Origin: Macrotis lagotis
Lineage: Eukaryota; Chordata; Mammalia; Peramelemorphia; Peramelidae
Direction: 5' to 3'
NCBI RefSeq assembly: GCF_037893015.1
Contig: NC_133663.1
Coordinates: forward strand, 142,297,297-142,361,296
DNA: 64,000 nt
Each line of letters opens with the position of its first letter. Positions within the stretch are counted from its first letter, which is position 1. The notes under the pieces are model-generated. The model was not told the origin of the DNA, searched no databases, and saw nothing but the letters and a program-made list of their open reading frames with translations. This document shows positions 47,104-60,747 of this stretch, piece after piece. Both the position numbers and the translations under genes were made by a program.

Positions 47104-48980
47104 CCAGAAATTAGTATAGGTGAATAATAAAAGATGAAGAAGACTGAAATAAATGATACAGAAACATTATTTGGTTACATTCTTGGCAAGGAGAATATCT
47201 TTTATGACAAAAATTTATCTAATTGAATCAATTCATATGTTAATATGTCTTAAATATGATGATTTAATAACTGGTCTAAATATTTTCCTATCTTTAAGTA
47301 ATATATGAATGCAAATACACATTTAAATGAATATAAACTTACATATAGACAAATATACATATAGATGTATTGATAGACACTCACATACATTAATATGATT
47401 TATGAATTAATATTCTATAAAAAGAGAATAGAAAAATAGGAATAAAAATTGAGGATTAAGATCATACTTCCTGCTCGACTGTGATACATATTCATCAATG
47501 CAAAAACTGTAAATGAATTTCCCTCATTGGAACTGAGGGAACAAGACAGAGAATTTTTCATTAGGTATTTTTTTTTGTTTGTTAAGGCAAATTCTCGGGC
47601 AAATATTTTCATCATGGATATTTTCTCTTTTTTTGTTTCTTTTTTATTTCCTTCTCCTTGTTTTCTTCCTTTCCTTCCTTCAATGGTGACATATATATTT
47701 TTTTCTATTTTGGTTCCATTCTTTTTAGAATTGAGTGCATGAATTAAACAAATACATGCTTGGAAAGGAAACGTTAGCTGAATATGTAGTAAATAAGAGA
47801 AATGCAAGTAAAGAATATAATGAGTTTTAAAGGAAGAAAAATTAAATATTGCATGCATTCAAGAAGGTATACGTTCCTAATTAAAGAGGAAGAAAAAATA
47901 AAAATGGCAAGGAATAAATAAATTGATTATCTTCAGTAAAAAAAGAATTTCCTAGAACATGGAGTTGACATTAAGAAGAGAATAAGAGTGTAGCGAGGAA
48001 ATTTTATATCTTACTTTTAGAGATACTATTACTTTTTTTTCTCTGATAGTCAACTTTTTGTAAACTTTTCAAGGAGATGGAAATATATTTTCTTTGTTGT
48101 GAAAAAAACCACTGGTCAAAAATGAAGTGGACAAAGGCTAGTACACTTTATTCTTCATTAAATCTCTTCTAATTTAGTAAGAGATCACTTTTCTATCAGC
48201 ATAAATGGATCCTTTTCTCTTCAGGGGCACACAAATAGCACCTGCCAAACTATGTTAATGTATCCTGAAAATGGTTTGCTCTACCATTATATGAGTCACA
48301 GACTGTGTCACTCTAATATAATGACAGAAAATGAAAATGAAACAAAAATGCTTACTTAACCTGCAATGGTAATTAAAAAGTACATTTTCCTCTCAAACTA
48401 ATACATCAATTGGCATGGAACTCTAAGGAGTATGAAGTATAGTTATGCAGAGACTAAATAATCCTTAATTTATCAAACTTTTTTTTTATTTTACACAAAA
48501 TTCTATCACTCAAATCAGTAAAGAACTAAAATTAGGCAATCTTTCTTTAGTATTCATGAATCTAACAATACGGATCAGGATCAACAGAAAGTTGTTGGAT
48601 ATGCCATCTGTCAGACTGCTTGACTTGTCTATTGTCCAGGAGTACTTCATAAACAAAAACAGTGCTTTTGTTTCTGTAGCATATTTAGGAAAAATCCAAC
48701 TTTCTTTCCACATTGTAAGTTTCTTTATGACATTGGCATAATGCAGAATCATAAATTCTAGAAGTAAACCATGAAATTTTTTTCACATCCCCTACACTTA
48801 GCATAATCATGTGTCCCGTTTGGAATGAATAAAATAAGGATTGAAATTACTTCGAATTTCAGGTCATTTAAACAGGTTAATGACAGTGACCACTGAATCT
48901 TGGCTAGTATGTATGCTTTGTTCAGAGATGTTAACCTCTATTACATCACACTAAACCTAAAAGGCAGCAATAGAAAAAAA
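47104..48980. other. Unique-looking sequence, no gene seen
   Basis: AT-rich, without recognised genes or repeats. The part at about 48120-48330 is of higher complexity (CAGGGGCACACAAATAGCAC, TGCTCTACCATTATATGAGT). The 147-residue open frame on the minus strand (47415-47858) is low complexity and Lys/Phe-rich, and is not credible as a gene. Confidence 0.45.
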
Positions 48981-48984
48981 TGTT

Positions 48985-49163
48985 GAATTTGAAATCAGAA
49001 ATCATTTTTGAACTCTCTTTCATTTATTATTAATGAGCAGATCTTTACACTAATATTCAACATCCATGGACTTCATTTTCCTTATCTCAAAATGAAGAAA
49101 TTGGTCTTTTTCCTTCAGGATCTTCCCAGTTTCATATTATAACCTCATGATCTATGATACAAT
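48985..49163 (+). mobile_element. MIR/MON-type SINE relic
   Basis: CCATGGACTTCATTTTCCTT, ATCTCAAAATGAAGAAATTG, then GATCTTCCCAGTTTCATATT and CTCATGATCTATGATAC. This is the order of the MON/MIR tail (cctcatctgtaaaatg... ccttccagctctaaatctatgat). Confidence 0.6.
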
Positions 49164-50430
49164 TTTTGATTTAATTCAATTTCACTTACAGTATTATAAA
49201 ATGTTTTGTATCCAAAAAAGTAATAGATATCAAAAGTAAATGGTCAGCAAACTCTCAAATTTGTTTCATCTCTGTGATTTTCTCTGAACTTGTCTTATAA
49301 TGGTGATCTTCAAGATTTCAGCGAGTTTTTTGAATATCCTGGATATTTTGAAAATACTTAGTCACAGTGATATAAAGGTCTTTCAAAACATCTAATCTAT
49401 CATGTGGATAATTTGAAAATATTGCCACATGTTATTCATTTTTTTCTCATGCTGCATATATATGAATTTGTCAATCAACATGCCTATATTGAATACCTAT
49501 TTAAAATGGCTTTCACTAAATACTGTATGATAAAATAAAAATACATGGTACCCTTCTTCAGAAACCTTTTTATCTTTTAGAGGAAGCAGAAAGTTGCCAC
49601 ATTTTAATACCACGTTATTCAAAGATATACAGATTAAAAAAAAACATATCAAATTACTTAAATAAATCTTTATTACTAATGCTATATCCTATGGAGAAAA
49701 TAGTGAATTTTCATGAATAGTGAAAACATAATCCGGTATTAGGTGATGCTCTATACAATGGAAACAAATAATGACCCACAAACTAATCAGGAAAATGGTT
49801 CTTGGTCTCTATAAGCTCAGGATAGAGACACACCTCCATACCCACATAAAAATCCTCAAAAAATAGATTTTCTAATGAATTTCTTGTGTGAGCACATAAT
49901 ACAAAAGAATGTTGTCTTAATCAGTTCAAAATAATCAAACTGTGTTACTGTAAGATTTGAAAATGGGATTGCATATTTTTTCTTTAAAAAAAAAGAAAGA
50001 AAAAGAAGGAAACATAGGGATTTAAAGAGGTGCCACTCAATTGGATATACCAAAATCATAAGAGTATTTGACAAAGATAAGGGGTAAATTATTCCTCTAA
50101 TACAAGAGGACCTCCACAGGTCCTTAAATTTCTTTCAAAAAAATACACGATTTTTATTAAAAACGGGTAGTCTTTATTCACTTTGAAAAGAAAATATAAA
50201 TTCCTTCAAGCCAATGTGAGTTTAACAAAAAAATGTCAAACTTCATTTTTATTTCTGATAATTATCATGGGATCATATTTTCAGGGTTCAAAAAGTTCTA
50301 AAAAGTGATTAAGTACAATTACCTCAACATAAACATGATCAAATGGAAAAAGGAAGAGCATAAGTGACTTTCCAAATGCAAAATAAAAAATTCCAGGTGC
50401 AAGATTCAAACCCCAAAATCAAAACAAATG
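49164..50430. other. AT-rich sequence, possible old L3 scrap
   Basis: Mostly unrecognised. About 49480-49600 has CCTATATTGAATACCTATTT, ATACATGGTACCCTTCTTCA and GAAACCTTTTTATCTTTTAG in an order reminiscent of an L3/CR1 end, but too decayed to call firmly. Confidence 0.35.
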
Positions 50431-50811
50431 TAAATTTGTTTCATGTCCTTTACTTCTGCTGAAATTATTCATTATTTCAATTATGATTTTACTTTACCAT
50501 CTAGAGTTCTCTAACAAAACAGGACATCATCTGCTAAAAGGCTTTTTTTGTTATTTTTGCCTATTCTATCTATTATTCTTTCAATTTTATCTCCATCTTT
50601 GATTTCCAGGGGTTTTGCTATCATCTTTAATTAGATTTTTAAATTTTTATTTGTTGCTAATAGTTCTCTTAAACTTATATTCTTCAGATTTTACCTTACT
50701 TCCACTTGTATATGAAAAATAATCCCTATGGAAATATTTGATAGCATCCCAAACAATTGTGATGCATTGAAACATTGGCTTCATTATATTTATTTTTTTA
50801 TTTTTTTATTT
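50431..50811. other. Unclassified repeat-like sequence next to the L1
   Basis: T-rich, with CTTTTTTTGTTATTTTTGCC, TGATTTCCAGGGGTTTTGCT and ATAGCATCCCAAACAATTGT. It reads like part of an interspersed element I cannot name. Confidence 0.3.
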
Positions 50812-53792
50812 TTAATAAAGATATTATTTGAGTTTTACAATTTTGCCCCAATCTTGCTTCACTTCCCCCCACCCCCACCCCACAGATAGCACTCCATCAG
50901 TCTTTACTTTGTTTCCATGTTGTACCTTGATCCAAATTGGGTGTGATGAGAGAGAAATCATATCTTAAAGAGAACAGAATTCTCAGAGGTAACAAGATCA
51001 GACAATAAGATATCTGTTTTTTTTTCCAAATTAAAGGGAATAGTCCTTGTACTTTGTACAAACTCCACAGCTACTTTTCTGGATACAGATGGTACTCTCC
51101 TTTGCAGACAGCCAAAATTGTCCCCAATTGTTCCACTGATGGAATGAGCAAGTCCTTCAAGCTTGAACATCACTCCCATGTTGCTGTTAAGTGTACAGTG
51201 TTGTTCTGGTTCTGCTCATCTCATTCAGCATCAGTTCATGCCACTCCCTCCAGGTTTCCCTGGAATCCCATCTGTCCTGGTTTCTAATAGAACAATAGTG
51301 TTCCATGACATACATATACCACACTTTGCTAAGCCATTCCCCAAGTGAAGGACATTTACTGGATTTCCAATTCTTTGCCACCACAAACAGGGCTGCTATA
51401 AATATTTCTGTACAAGTAATGTTTTTACCCTTTTTCCTCATCTCTTCAGGGTATAGACCCAGTAGTGGCATTGCTGGGTCAAAGGGTATGCATATTTTTG
51501 TTGCCCTTTGGGCATAGTGCCAAATAGCTCTCCAGAAGGGTTGGATGAGTTCACAGCTCCACCAACAGTGTAATAGTGTCCCAGATTTCCCACATCCCTT
51601 CCAACAATGATCATTATCCTTCCTGGTCATACTGGCCAATCTGAGAGGTGTGAGGTGGTACCTCAAAGAAGCTTTAATTTGCATTTCTCTAATAATTAAT
51701 GATTTAGAGCATTTTTTCATTTGGCTTTGGATTGCTTTGATCTCCTCATCAGTAAATTGCCTTTGCATATGCTTTGACCATTTGTCAATTGGGGAATTGC
51801 TTTTTGTTTTAAAAATATGACTCAGTTCTCTGTATATTTTAGAAATGAATCCTTTGTCAGAATCATTAGTTGTAAAGATTGTTTCCCAATTTACTACTTT
51901 GCTTTTGATCTTGATTACATTGGTTTTATCTGTGCAAAAGCTTTTTAATTTAATATAATAGAACTCATCTAATTGGTTTTTAGTGATGTTCTCCAACTCT
52001 TCCTTAGTCATAAACTGTTCCCCTTTCCATAGATCTGACAGGTAGACTAGTCCTTGATCTTCTAATTTGCTTATAGTATTGATTTTTATGTCTATGTCCT
52101 GTAAGGATTTGCATCTTATCGTGGTAAAGGGTGTGAGGTGTTGGTCTAATCTAAGCTTCTTCCATACTAACTTCCAATTATCCCAGCAGTTTTTATCAAA
52201 GAGGGAGTTTTTATCCCAATTGCAGGACTCTTTGGGTTTAACAAACAGCAGATTACTATAATCCTCTCCTGGTTTTACACCTAGTCTATTCCACTGGTAC
52301 ACCACCCTATTTCTTAGCCAATACCAAACAGTTTTGATGACTGATGTTTTATAATATAATTTTAGATCGGGTAGTGCTAAGCCACCTTCATTTGCATTTT
52401 TTTCCATTAAGCTCCTGGCAATTCTTGACTTTTTATTTATCCATATGAATTTACTTACATTTTTTTCTAACTCATTAAAGTAACTTTTTGGAATTTTTCT
52501 TGGTAGGGCATTAAACAGATAGTTTAGTTTTGGTAAAATTGTCATTTTTTATTATATTAGCTCTCCCTATCCATGAGCAGTTGATATTTGCCCAGTTATT
52601 TAAATCTGATTTAATTTGTGTGAGAAGTATTTTATAATTGTTTTCAAAAAGATTGTGAGTCTGTCTTGGCAAATAAACTCCCAAATATTTTCCACTGTCT
52701 AAGGTTACTGTGAATGGGATTTCTCTTTCTAGCTCTTCCTGCTGTTTCTTGTTAGACATATATAGAAAAGCTGAGCTTTTATGAGGGTTTATTTTATAAC
52801 CTGCAACTTTGCTAAAATTGCTCATTGTTTCCAGTAGTATTTTAGATGATTTCTTGGAATTCTCTAGGTAGACCATCACGTCATCTGCAAAGAGTGAGAG
52901 TTTTGGCTCTTCCTTCCCATTTCTAATACCTTCAATTACCTTTTCTTCTCTAATTACTGATGCTAACATTTGTAACACAATATTGAATAGTAATGGTGAT
53001 AATGGGCATCCTTGTTTCACCCCTGATCTTATTGGGTGTGCCTCTAGCCTCTCCCCATTGATTATAATGCTTGTTGATGGTTTCAGATAGATACTGCTAA
53101 TTATTTTAAGGAACAGTCCATTTATTCCTATACTCTCTAGTGTTTTTAATACGAATGGATGCTGTATTTTGTCAAAAGCTTTTTCAGCATCTATTGATAT
53201 GATCATATGATTTCTAATAAGTTTGTTGTTGAAATAATTGAGTATACTAACAGTTTTCCTAATATCGAACCATTCCTGCCTTCCTGGAATAAATCCTACT
53301 TGATCATAATGTATTATCCTAGTGATGACTTGTTGTAGTCGCTTTGATAAGATTTTATTTAGGATTTTTGCATCTATATTCATCAAGGAAATAGTTCTAT
53401 AATTTTCTTTCTCTGTTTTAACTCTTCCTGGTTTAGGTAACAGTACCATATTGGTTTCACAGAAAGAGTTAGGCAGAGTTCCATCTTTCCCTATTTTTCC
53501 AAAGAGTTTATATAGGATTGGAACTGATTGTTCCTTAAATGTTTGGTAGAATTCACTTGTGAACCCAACAGGCCTTGGAGATTTTTTTTAGGGAGTTCAA
53601 TGATGGCTTGTAGGATTTCTTTTTCTGAGATAGGATTGTTTAGGTATTTAGTATCTTCTTCATTTAACCTGGGCAAATTACTTTTGTAAATATTCATCCA
53701 TTTCACTTAGATTATCAAATTTATTGGCATAGAGTTGGGCAAAATAATTTTGAATTATTACTTTAATTTCCTCCTCATTGGTGGTGAGTTCA
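50812..53792 (-). mobile_element. Youngest-looking L1 in the window, minus strand, cut at its 5' side
   Basis: An A-rich tail (T-rich, 50788-50815) and a 3'UTR (to 51186) with CCCCCCACCCCCACCCCACA, then ORF2 from the linker to the C-terminus (51187-53792). The 5' side ends abruptly at 53792/53793, where the duplication junction joins it to another L1's 5'UTR, so endonuclease domain, ORF1 and its own 5'UTR are absent here. Confidence 0.93.
51187..53792 (-). CDS. L1 ORF2p-like polyprotein remnant (reverse transcriptase)
   Basis: L1 ORF2p nicks DNA and reverse transcribes element RNA. From the 5' side: [20 protein letters not shown]-like linker and EMDEY near 53700, and [20 protein letters not shown] (53491-53706). 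RT follows in 53449-52511: [55 protein letters not shown] and the catalytic [11 protein letters not shown]. The C-terminal part is 52545-51187, with [20 protein letters not shown], the Cys-containing [20 protein letters not shown] and [20 protein letters not shown]. Frameshifts near 53590 and 52530 break it. The endonuclease domain is missing because of the junction at 53792. Confidence 0.93.
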
Positions 53793-54128
53793 CCCTGGGG
53801 GCTCCCTTACAGGCTCCACCTGCTTGTGTTTCCAGGTCTGGACTACTGAAAGACCAAGCTGCTGGCTGTGTGCCCCGAGGGCTGGGCTCCATGTGCTCAC
53901 TCTGGCAGAGGTCCCCCCGCTGTTCTCCCACTTTGTGCCCGGTGTTCCCAGGGGTGCAGCTCAGGAGACTCCGCCGCTGCTGTGAGCAAGAGGCTGAGTT
54001 CTTTCGCTCTGGCGGGCCACCCCTCCGTCCCAGAGTAGAAGAACTGCATCACTGGGTTTAGTTAGAGTCCTTAGCTTATGAGTTTTATCAGAGAGCTCCT
54101 ACGACTGGATCCCTTCTTGTCACCATCT
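53793..54128 (-). mobile_element. Copy 2: part of the ORF1-only L1 5'UTR
   Basis: Equals 29104-29441. Only the outer 336 bp of the 5'UTR are present; ORF1 and the rest lie outside the duplicated unit. It is followed by the right target repeat AGCAGTTGACTTCT at 54129-54142 with no left partner here. Confidence 0.9.
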
Positions 54129-55373
54129 AGCAGTTGACTTCTCACTACAATGCAGTCCAGGTCCCTGAAGCATATGTACTGTCAGTTAGATAGCAGACCA
54201 ATAAGGAGGGTCCTACCTACAGAAAGAGCCTGAACCCTGAGGACACACGGGTAACAGAGAGGACTAGGTTGCAAGAATCCTTTCCATGCTAGGCTGCATG
54301 GACAACATTTTGGCAAAAACAAAATGCTAGAGGTCAGACCCCAGTCCCAGAATGAAAATTTTGGACCTAAACTCCCTCCATCCCAGAGGCAGACTTCAAG
54401 AATCAAAATGAATTTATAAGAAACCATACAAAAATGAGCACTAAACACAGAAAATTCTATTCAGTTAGAGAAGATAAAAATGAGATCTTAGTAGAAAAAA
54501 GCAATGACAAAGTACCTATAGGGGAAGTCTCAAGGGAGTTTATGAATTAGACTCAAATTCAAAACATCATAGAAAAGCTTAAAAACATTTTTAAAACCAA
54601 AGAAATGAGGAAGAAGAAAAAATCGAAAACAAATGGGAGCCAAGGAGGAAAATTTTTTTTAAAAATGACCAAATAAATCAACTCCTTTAACAGTAAGAAA
54701 CAGCAAACTGGAAAAAGAATGTAACTAACTCATCAAAAAATAAAATTGATCAACTGGAAAGAGAATGTAACTCAACATAAATTAAAATCAGCCAACTGGA
54801 AAAGAAACAACAAATGTCAACTGAAGAAAATAGAACCCCAAAACTTATAATTGAACAAATAATAGCTAATGAATCTGTGAGGCACCAAGATTCCATGAAA
54901 CAAAATGAAAAGCTTAAAAAATTGAAGAAAACAAAAAAATACCTTTTAAGAAAAATAAATGCTGTGGAAAATAGATCCAAGAGAGCTAATTTATGAATTA
55001 GTGGTATTTCTGGAGACCTCAAACAACAAAAGTGTCTGGAAAAGATCTTTCAGAAAATTACCATAGAAAACTTTCCTAAGGTACTAGATCAAAGAAGACA
55101 AATTGTCCTTGAAAGAATATACAGAAAACCTCAAGAAAGAGATCCAAGGATAAAAACTCCAAGGACTATCATAGTTGAATTCTCACATAACATAAAATAC
55201 TGCAAGCAACCAAAAAAAAAGCAATTTAAGCCACAATCAGGATTATAGAAGAATTATCAGTACAACATTAAAAGAATAGAGTACATGGAATATGATATTT
55301 CTGAGGGCAAATGACTTTATATTACAACCAGCAATTTACTGTTCTGAAAAATTCATCAATTCTGTCAATGAAA
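54129..55373 (+). mobile_element. Copy 2: L1 5'UTR and ORF1 remnant
   Basis: Equals 29442-30686; same open segment (MSTEENRTPKLIIEQIIANE) at 54814-54996. Confidence 0.85.
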
Positions 55374-56247
55374 AGGATGGATTTTCTTTTTTTCTTCTTA
55401 TAAATATTTTATTTGTTCTCCAATTTTAAACAATAGTACTTTATACTTGTCATTTTTATAAGTTTTCAATTTTACAATTTGTTCTCCACCCTCTCTTCCT
55501 TCTCCTCCCCCCCACAGGTGGCAATCCGATAATCTTTGCATTGTTTCTATGCTATGTATTGATCAAAATTGAATGTTTTGAGAGGGGAAAAACATTTCCT
55601 TGAATAAGAAATAAAATATTAGAGTTAGCAAAGTTATGTAGTATATAAGAAAACTTTTTTTAAATTGAAGATAATAATCTATGGTCATTGTTTAACTTCC
55701 ACAGTTTCTCTGCATACACATGATATTCTCCATCACAAAAATCCTAAAATTGTCCAAAATTATTGAACTAATGGAATGAGCAGCTCCATTAAGGTTGATC
55801 ATCACCCCATGTTTCTGTTAGGGTGTATAGTGAGTGTTCTTCTGGTTCTGCTCATCTCACTCAGTATCAATTCATGCAAGATTATACAAACTTCTCTGAA
55901 ATTTCATCCCTCCTTGTTTCTACTAGAACCATAGTGTTCCATTACATACATGTACCACAGTTAATCCAGGCATTCCCCAAATGAGAAGCATCCCCTTGAT
56001 TTCCACTTCTTTGCCACCACAGTGCTACTATGAATATTTTTGTACAAGTGTTAGTTTTACCCTTTTTCATGATCTCTTCAGGGTTTAAAACCCAGCAGTG
56101 GTAATGCTGGATCAAAGGGTATGCACATTGTTATTGCCCTTTGTGCACAATTCCAAATTGCTCTCCAGAAAGGTTGGATCATTTCATAGCACTACCAACA
56201 ATGCATTATTGCCCCTGATTTCTCTGGAGTGTCTGTGACCACAGCTA
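55374..56247 (-). mobile_element. Copy 2: nested 5'-truncated L1 3' end
   Basis: Equals 30687-31560. Confidence 0.85.
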
Positions 56248-57466
56248 TAATACTAAAATTCTCTTAAAAATATGGATTAATGTAAACTCAATCCTAATCT
56301 ATTTATATCCAGTCTTTTTAAATATGCTCCCATTCTCTGTCCCTATTGTAATACAACCCCCTATAACTAAGTGTTAAAGGGAGAAAATGTACCTTATTAT
56401 TTGGTTGAAGAGAGTTTTAGTGCTATGGTTGGAGTACTATAGAGAAGGAAGCAGTGAGTGTACTTAGAGCCACTGCACATGAAATTATCTTGAAATATTG
56501 TGGTTTACTTGAAACTTTTACTATAATTAGATGGAGTGTGCTTGGGATGGGGGAATTTAAATGGTTCATGAAGTGATTTGGCTTTGTAGGATGCTTTAGT
56601 ACATGAGGATTGGGTGTCTTTGGAGGGTACTTGAAAAGGGGGAAGATATAAAGTGATTATCATTTGAGTGATTCATGAATTTTGAGAAGTGTATTTCTAA
56701 TGAGTGAGAGGAGATGAGAGTACTGAGACAATGCTGTTTATCAATTATTCAGTCTTTGAGAATAGAACTTCCAACTGCACAGATATAAAGAGTATATTTT
56801 GACAAAAGGGTTTTAAGTACAAGACAAGGTTAACATAATAAAAAACATAAAATCAATAGCTATACTAGAAGAAAACCAGGCATTACTCAATGCATAACAA
56901 CAGGTAAAGAGGCACAAAAAAACTATTATAGTATGGGGGAAAAGGGAGGTGTGAATGTTGACTAAAGCTGCTCAATAGATTTCCCAGTGATTCAATAATA
57001 TACAGTCTGAAGTGGGTTTTAATAAATGGGAAAAGGAGTAAAATGTCGGTGAGGAGGAATAAGAGCAAAGAATGACAAAAGTATAAATGGGAAAAGATAG
57101 CCTGGAGAGAAATGCAGTATTAGTAATCTTAATTGTAAATGTGAATTGGATGAACTCTCCCATAAAATGGAAGCATATAACAGAATGGATTACAAACCAA
57201 AATACTACAATATGTTGTTTAGAAGAAACACATTGGAAACAGAGATACATATGGAGTAAAGGTAAAGGCTGGAGAAAAATATGTCATGTTTGAGCAGAAG
57301 TAAAAAATATCAGAGTTAGTGATTCTGATCTCAGACAAAGCAAAAGCAAAAAATAGAATTCATTAAAAGTGATAAGGAAGGAAACTACAATCTCTTAAAG
57401 ACATCATGGGCAATGAAGTTATAACATTATTAAACATAGTACACCAAGTGGGATAGCATCCAGATT

Positions 57467-57617
57467 TTTTTTTAGGTTTTTGCAAGGCAAATGGTGTTAA
57501 GTGGCTTGCCCAAGGCCACACAGCTAGATAATTATTAAGTGTCTGAGACCGGATTTGAACCCAGGTACTCCTGACTCCAAGGCTGGTGCTTTATGCACTA
57601 CGCCACCTAGCCACCCC
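57467..57617 (-). mobile_element. Copy 2: tRNA-derived SINE
   Basis: Equals 32780-32930 with its target repeats. Confidence 0.92.
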
Positions 57618-60258
57618 AGCATCCAAATTCTTAAGGGAGAAGGTGAATTAATTACAATGAGACAAAACTTTCTTAATGGGAGACCTAAACATCCTTCTCT
57701 CAAAATTAAATAAATCTATCAACAAAATCATCAAGAAAGAAGTTAAGAGGGTGAATAAAATTTTAGGTAACTTAGACATGATAGAACTCTAGGAAAAAAA
57801 TTGAAAGGGAATGGAAAAGAATATATCTTTACCTTTGGAGTACATGGTACATGGTTAAACATTTCCTAGGGCATTGAAACATTAAAATCAAATGCAGAAA
57901 GGCAGTAATAATAACTACATACTTTTCACATCATGATGCAATAAAGAGTACATGGAAAAAAGTACCATGAAATGATAACCCAAAAAGTAATTGGAAATTA
58001 AATAATTTTATTTTAAAGAATTAATGAATCAAGCAGAACATCATAGAAATGATCAATCATTTCATCCAAAAATTATAACAATGAGACGTCATACCAATAA
58101 AGGGGAAATTTTATATTTCTAAATGCTTATATGAATAAAAAAGAGAAAGAGGAAATAAATGAATTGAATATGCAATTTAAAAAACTAGAAGAAATTAAAA
58201 ACTCCTATTAAATACCAAATTAATCATTCTAAAAATCAAAGAAGAGTTTAATAAAATTGAATTCAAGAAAACCATTAATATAATAAATAAATTTAGGAGC
58301 TATTTTTGTGAAAAAAATAATAAAATAAACTTTTAGTTAATCTGATTTTTAAAAACAGAAAGAGGAATGCCAAATTGATCAAAAATATAAAGGGTTAATC
58401 CACCAGTAGTGGGAAGGAAATTAAAAAGATAATTCTGCTCATCCGTATGCCAATAAATTTGACAACTTGAATGAAATGAATAAATAATTACAAAACTACT
58501 CAGATTAACAGAACAGGATTTAAAATACTTAATTTCCTATGAAAATATGTCCAATTTCAGATGGATTTACCTGGGAATTCTACCAAGCTTTTAAGGAACA
58601 TAATTTCAATTCTTATGAAATGCAGAAAATCAGAAATATAAAATGCATTATTTTCAGATCACGATATAATAAAAATCAAATAACGTAATAAGAAAACAGA
58701 GACTAAACCAATTGAAAACTAATTAAATATAATAACTTAATTATAAGGAATGAATGGAGGAAACAACAAATCATTGAAATAGTTAATAATTTGATCCAAG
58801 ACAATGACAATACTGAGATAACATACCAAAATTTATGGGATATAGCCAAAACAGCTATTAAGGGAAATTTTATACTTCTTAATTTATACATGAATAAAAT
58901 AGAGACTGAGATCAAGGAATTGTGAACTAAAAAGCACAAGGTAAAAATCCTAAATTAAATGCCAAATTATAAATTCTGAAAATCAAAGAAAAGATTAATA
59001 AAACTGAAAGCAAGAAAATTTTGAACTAGTAAATAAAACTAACAAAATTTTCCTAATAAAAATGGTAACAATTAACTTTTTAAAAGTAGGAAGATTTTAA
59101 ATAAACCCACATAAATCATTACTGTTTCTATATATTGTCAACAAAACATAGGAGAAAGAGGTAGAAAAAGAAATTCCATTTAAAGTAATCTTAGATAACA
59201 TAAAATTCTTTGGAGTCTGCCTACCAAATCAAGTTGAGAAGCTAAATGAAATCAATTGCAAAAAATTTTCCCTCAAATGAAATCAGTCCTCAATAATTTT
59301 TCAATGAGATAGTTTTATGAAAAAAGCCAATGAAAACATCAAAAATGTTTTAAAAGATCTAAGAAAACAAAATCACAAATGAAAAGCATGAATTCACCAC
59401 AAATGAGGAAGAAATTGAAATAATAATCAGATATTTTGCCCAAATATATGATAATAAATCTGACAACCTAAGTTAAATAGATATTCATAAAATATAAATT
59501 GTCTAGATTAAGAGAAGAAATTTAACACTTAAACAACCTTATATCAGAAAAGGAACTTGAACAAACCATCAATGAACGCCTCAAGAAAAAAAATTATGGG
59601 TCAGTGAATTTTATCAAATGTTTAAAGAACAATTAATTCCAGTTCTATATAAACTTCTTTAAAAAAGTAGATGAAGAAGTTTTGCCAAATTCTTTCTATG
59701 ACAACAGTAATTGACCTGATGCCTAAACCAGGAAGAACCAAGACAGAGAAAGAAAATCATTTACCAATTTTTCTAATGAATATCAATGCAAAATTTTAAC
59801 TACCATACTAACAGAGTATAGAACATTATCACTAAAATAATACATAATAATCAGGTATGATTTATACCAAGAATACAGAATTTGTTCAATATTAGTTAAA
59901 CTCTCAACATAATTGACCAGATCAATAATGAAACTAACAGCAATCAAATGATTATTTCAATATATACTAAAAATCTTTTTGAGAAAATACAACACCCATT
60001 TCTATTAAAACACTAGGGAGGATAGGAATAAATGGAATTTTCTTTAAAATTATAGGAAGTATCTATCTAAAACCATTAGCAAGAATTATTTTCAATTTGC
60101 ATTAAGAGAGAAGAATTCTCAGTAAGTTCAGTGATGAAACAAGATGAAACAATACCATCACTAATGTAAAATAGCATATTAGAAATGCTAACTTAAACCA
60201 GAAGAAAAGAAAAAGAAATTGAGAAAGTTAGAAAAGGCAATTAAGAAACTAATTTCTC

Positions 60259-60416
60259 TAGGGGTTGCTAGGTGGCTCAGTGGATAGAGTACCAGCCCTG
60301 GAGTCAGGAGTACCTGAGTTCAAATCTGGACTCAGACTCTTAATAATTACCTAACTGTGTGCCTTTGGGCAAGTCACTTAATCATATTTGTCTTGCAAAA
60401 AAACTAAAAAAAACCC
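60259..60416 (+). mobile_element. Copy 2: tRNA-derived SINE
   Basis: Equals 35572-35729. Confidence 0.91.
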
Positions 60417-60594
60417 CTAAATTCTCACATTTTGCCAATAATATGGCTATACATATAATATATATATATATATATATTAAATTTATGTAGAGATATATGT
60501 ATATCTCTATATTCATATACATGATTTTACAAAATCAAGAAAATTGAAACAATTAACTTTTTAAAAGTAGCAAGATTTAAAATAAATCTACTTA

Positions 60595-60747
60595 GGGGCA
60601 GCAACATGGTTCAATGGATAGAGCACTGGCCCTGGATTTAGGAGGACCTGAGTTCAAATGTGGTCTCAGACACATAATAATTGCCTAACCATGTGACCCT
60701 GGGAAAGTCACTTAACCCCACTGACTTGCAAAAAAAATGCCACAAAA
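60595..60747 (+). mobile_element. Copy 2: tRNA-derived SINE
   Basis: Equals 35910-36062, with CAACATGG in place of CAACGTGG. Confidence 0.9.

Larger units (their letters stand above)
29104..53792 (+). repeat. Unit 1 of a direct tandem duplication (about 24.69 kb)
   Basis: 29104-39316 is matched base for base at 53793-64000 in the same orientation, with offset 24689 at the start, 24687 through most of it, 24685 after the (TA)n at 35.77 kb and 24684 after the G-run at 39.19 kb. Since copy 2 starts where unit 1 would end and is still matching at the window edge, a head-to-tail tandem duplication is the simplest model. The second half of copy 2 (counterpart of 39317-53792) would lie beyond the window. 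Confidence 0.88.

Noticed and set aside
47415-47858. 147-residue open frame on the minus strand
   Set aside because: Low complexity, no motif, AT-rich composition; no homologous family recognised.
51187-53449. Two long open frames (452 and 312 residues) as host genes or an active L1
   Set aside because: Both are parts of one L1 ORF2 in different frames; the endonuclease domain and ORF1 are missing and frameshifts are present.
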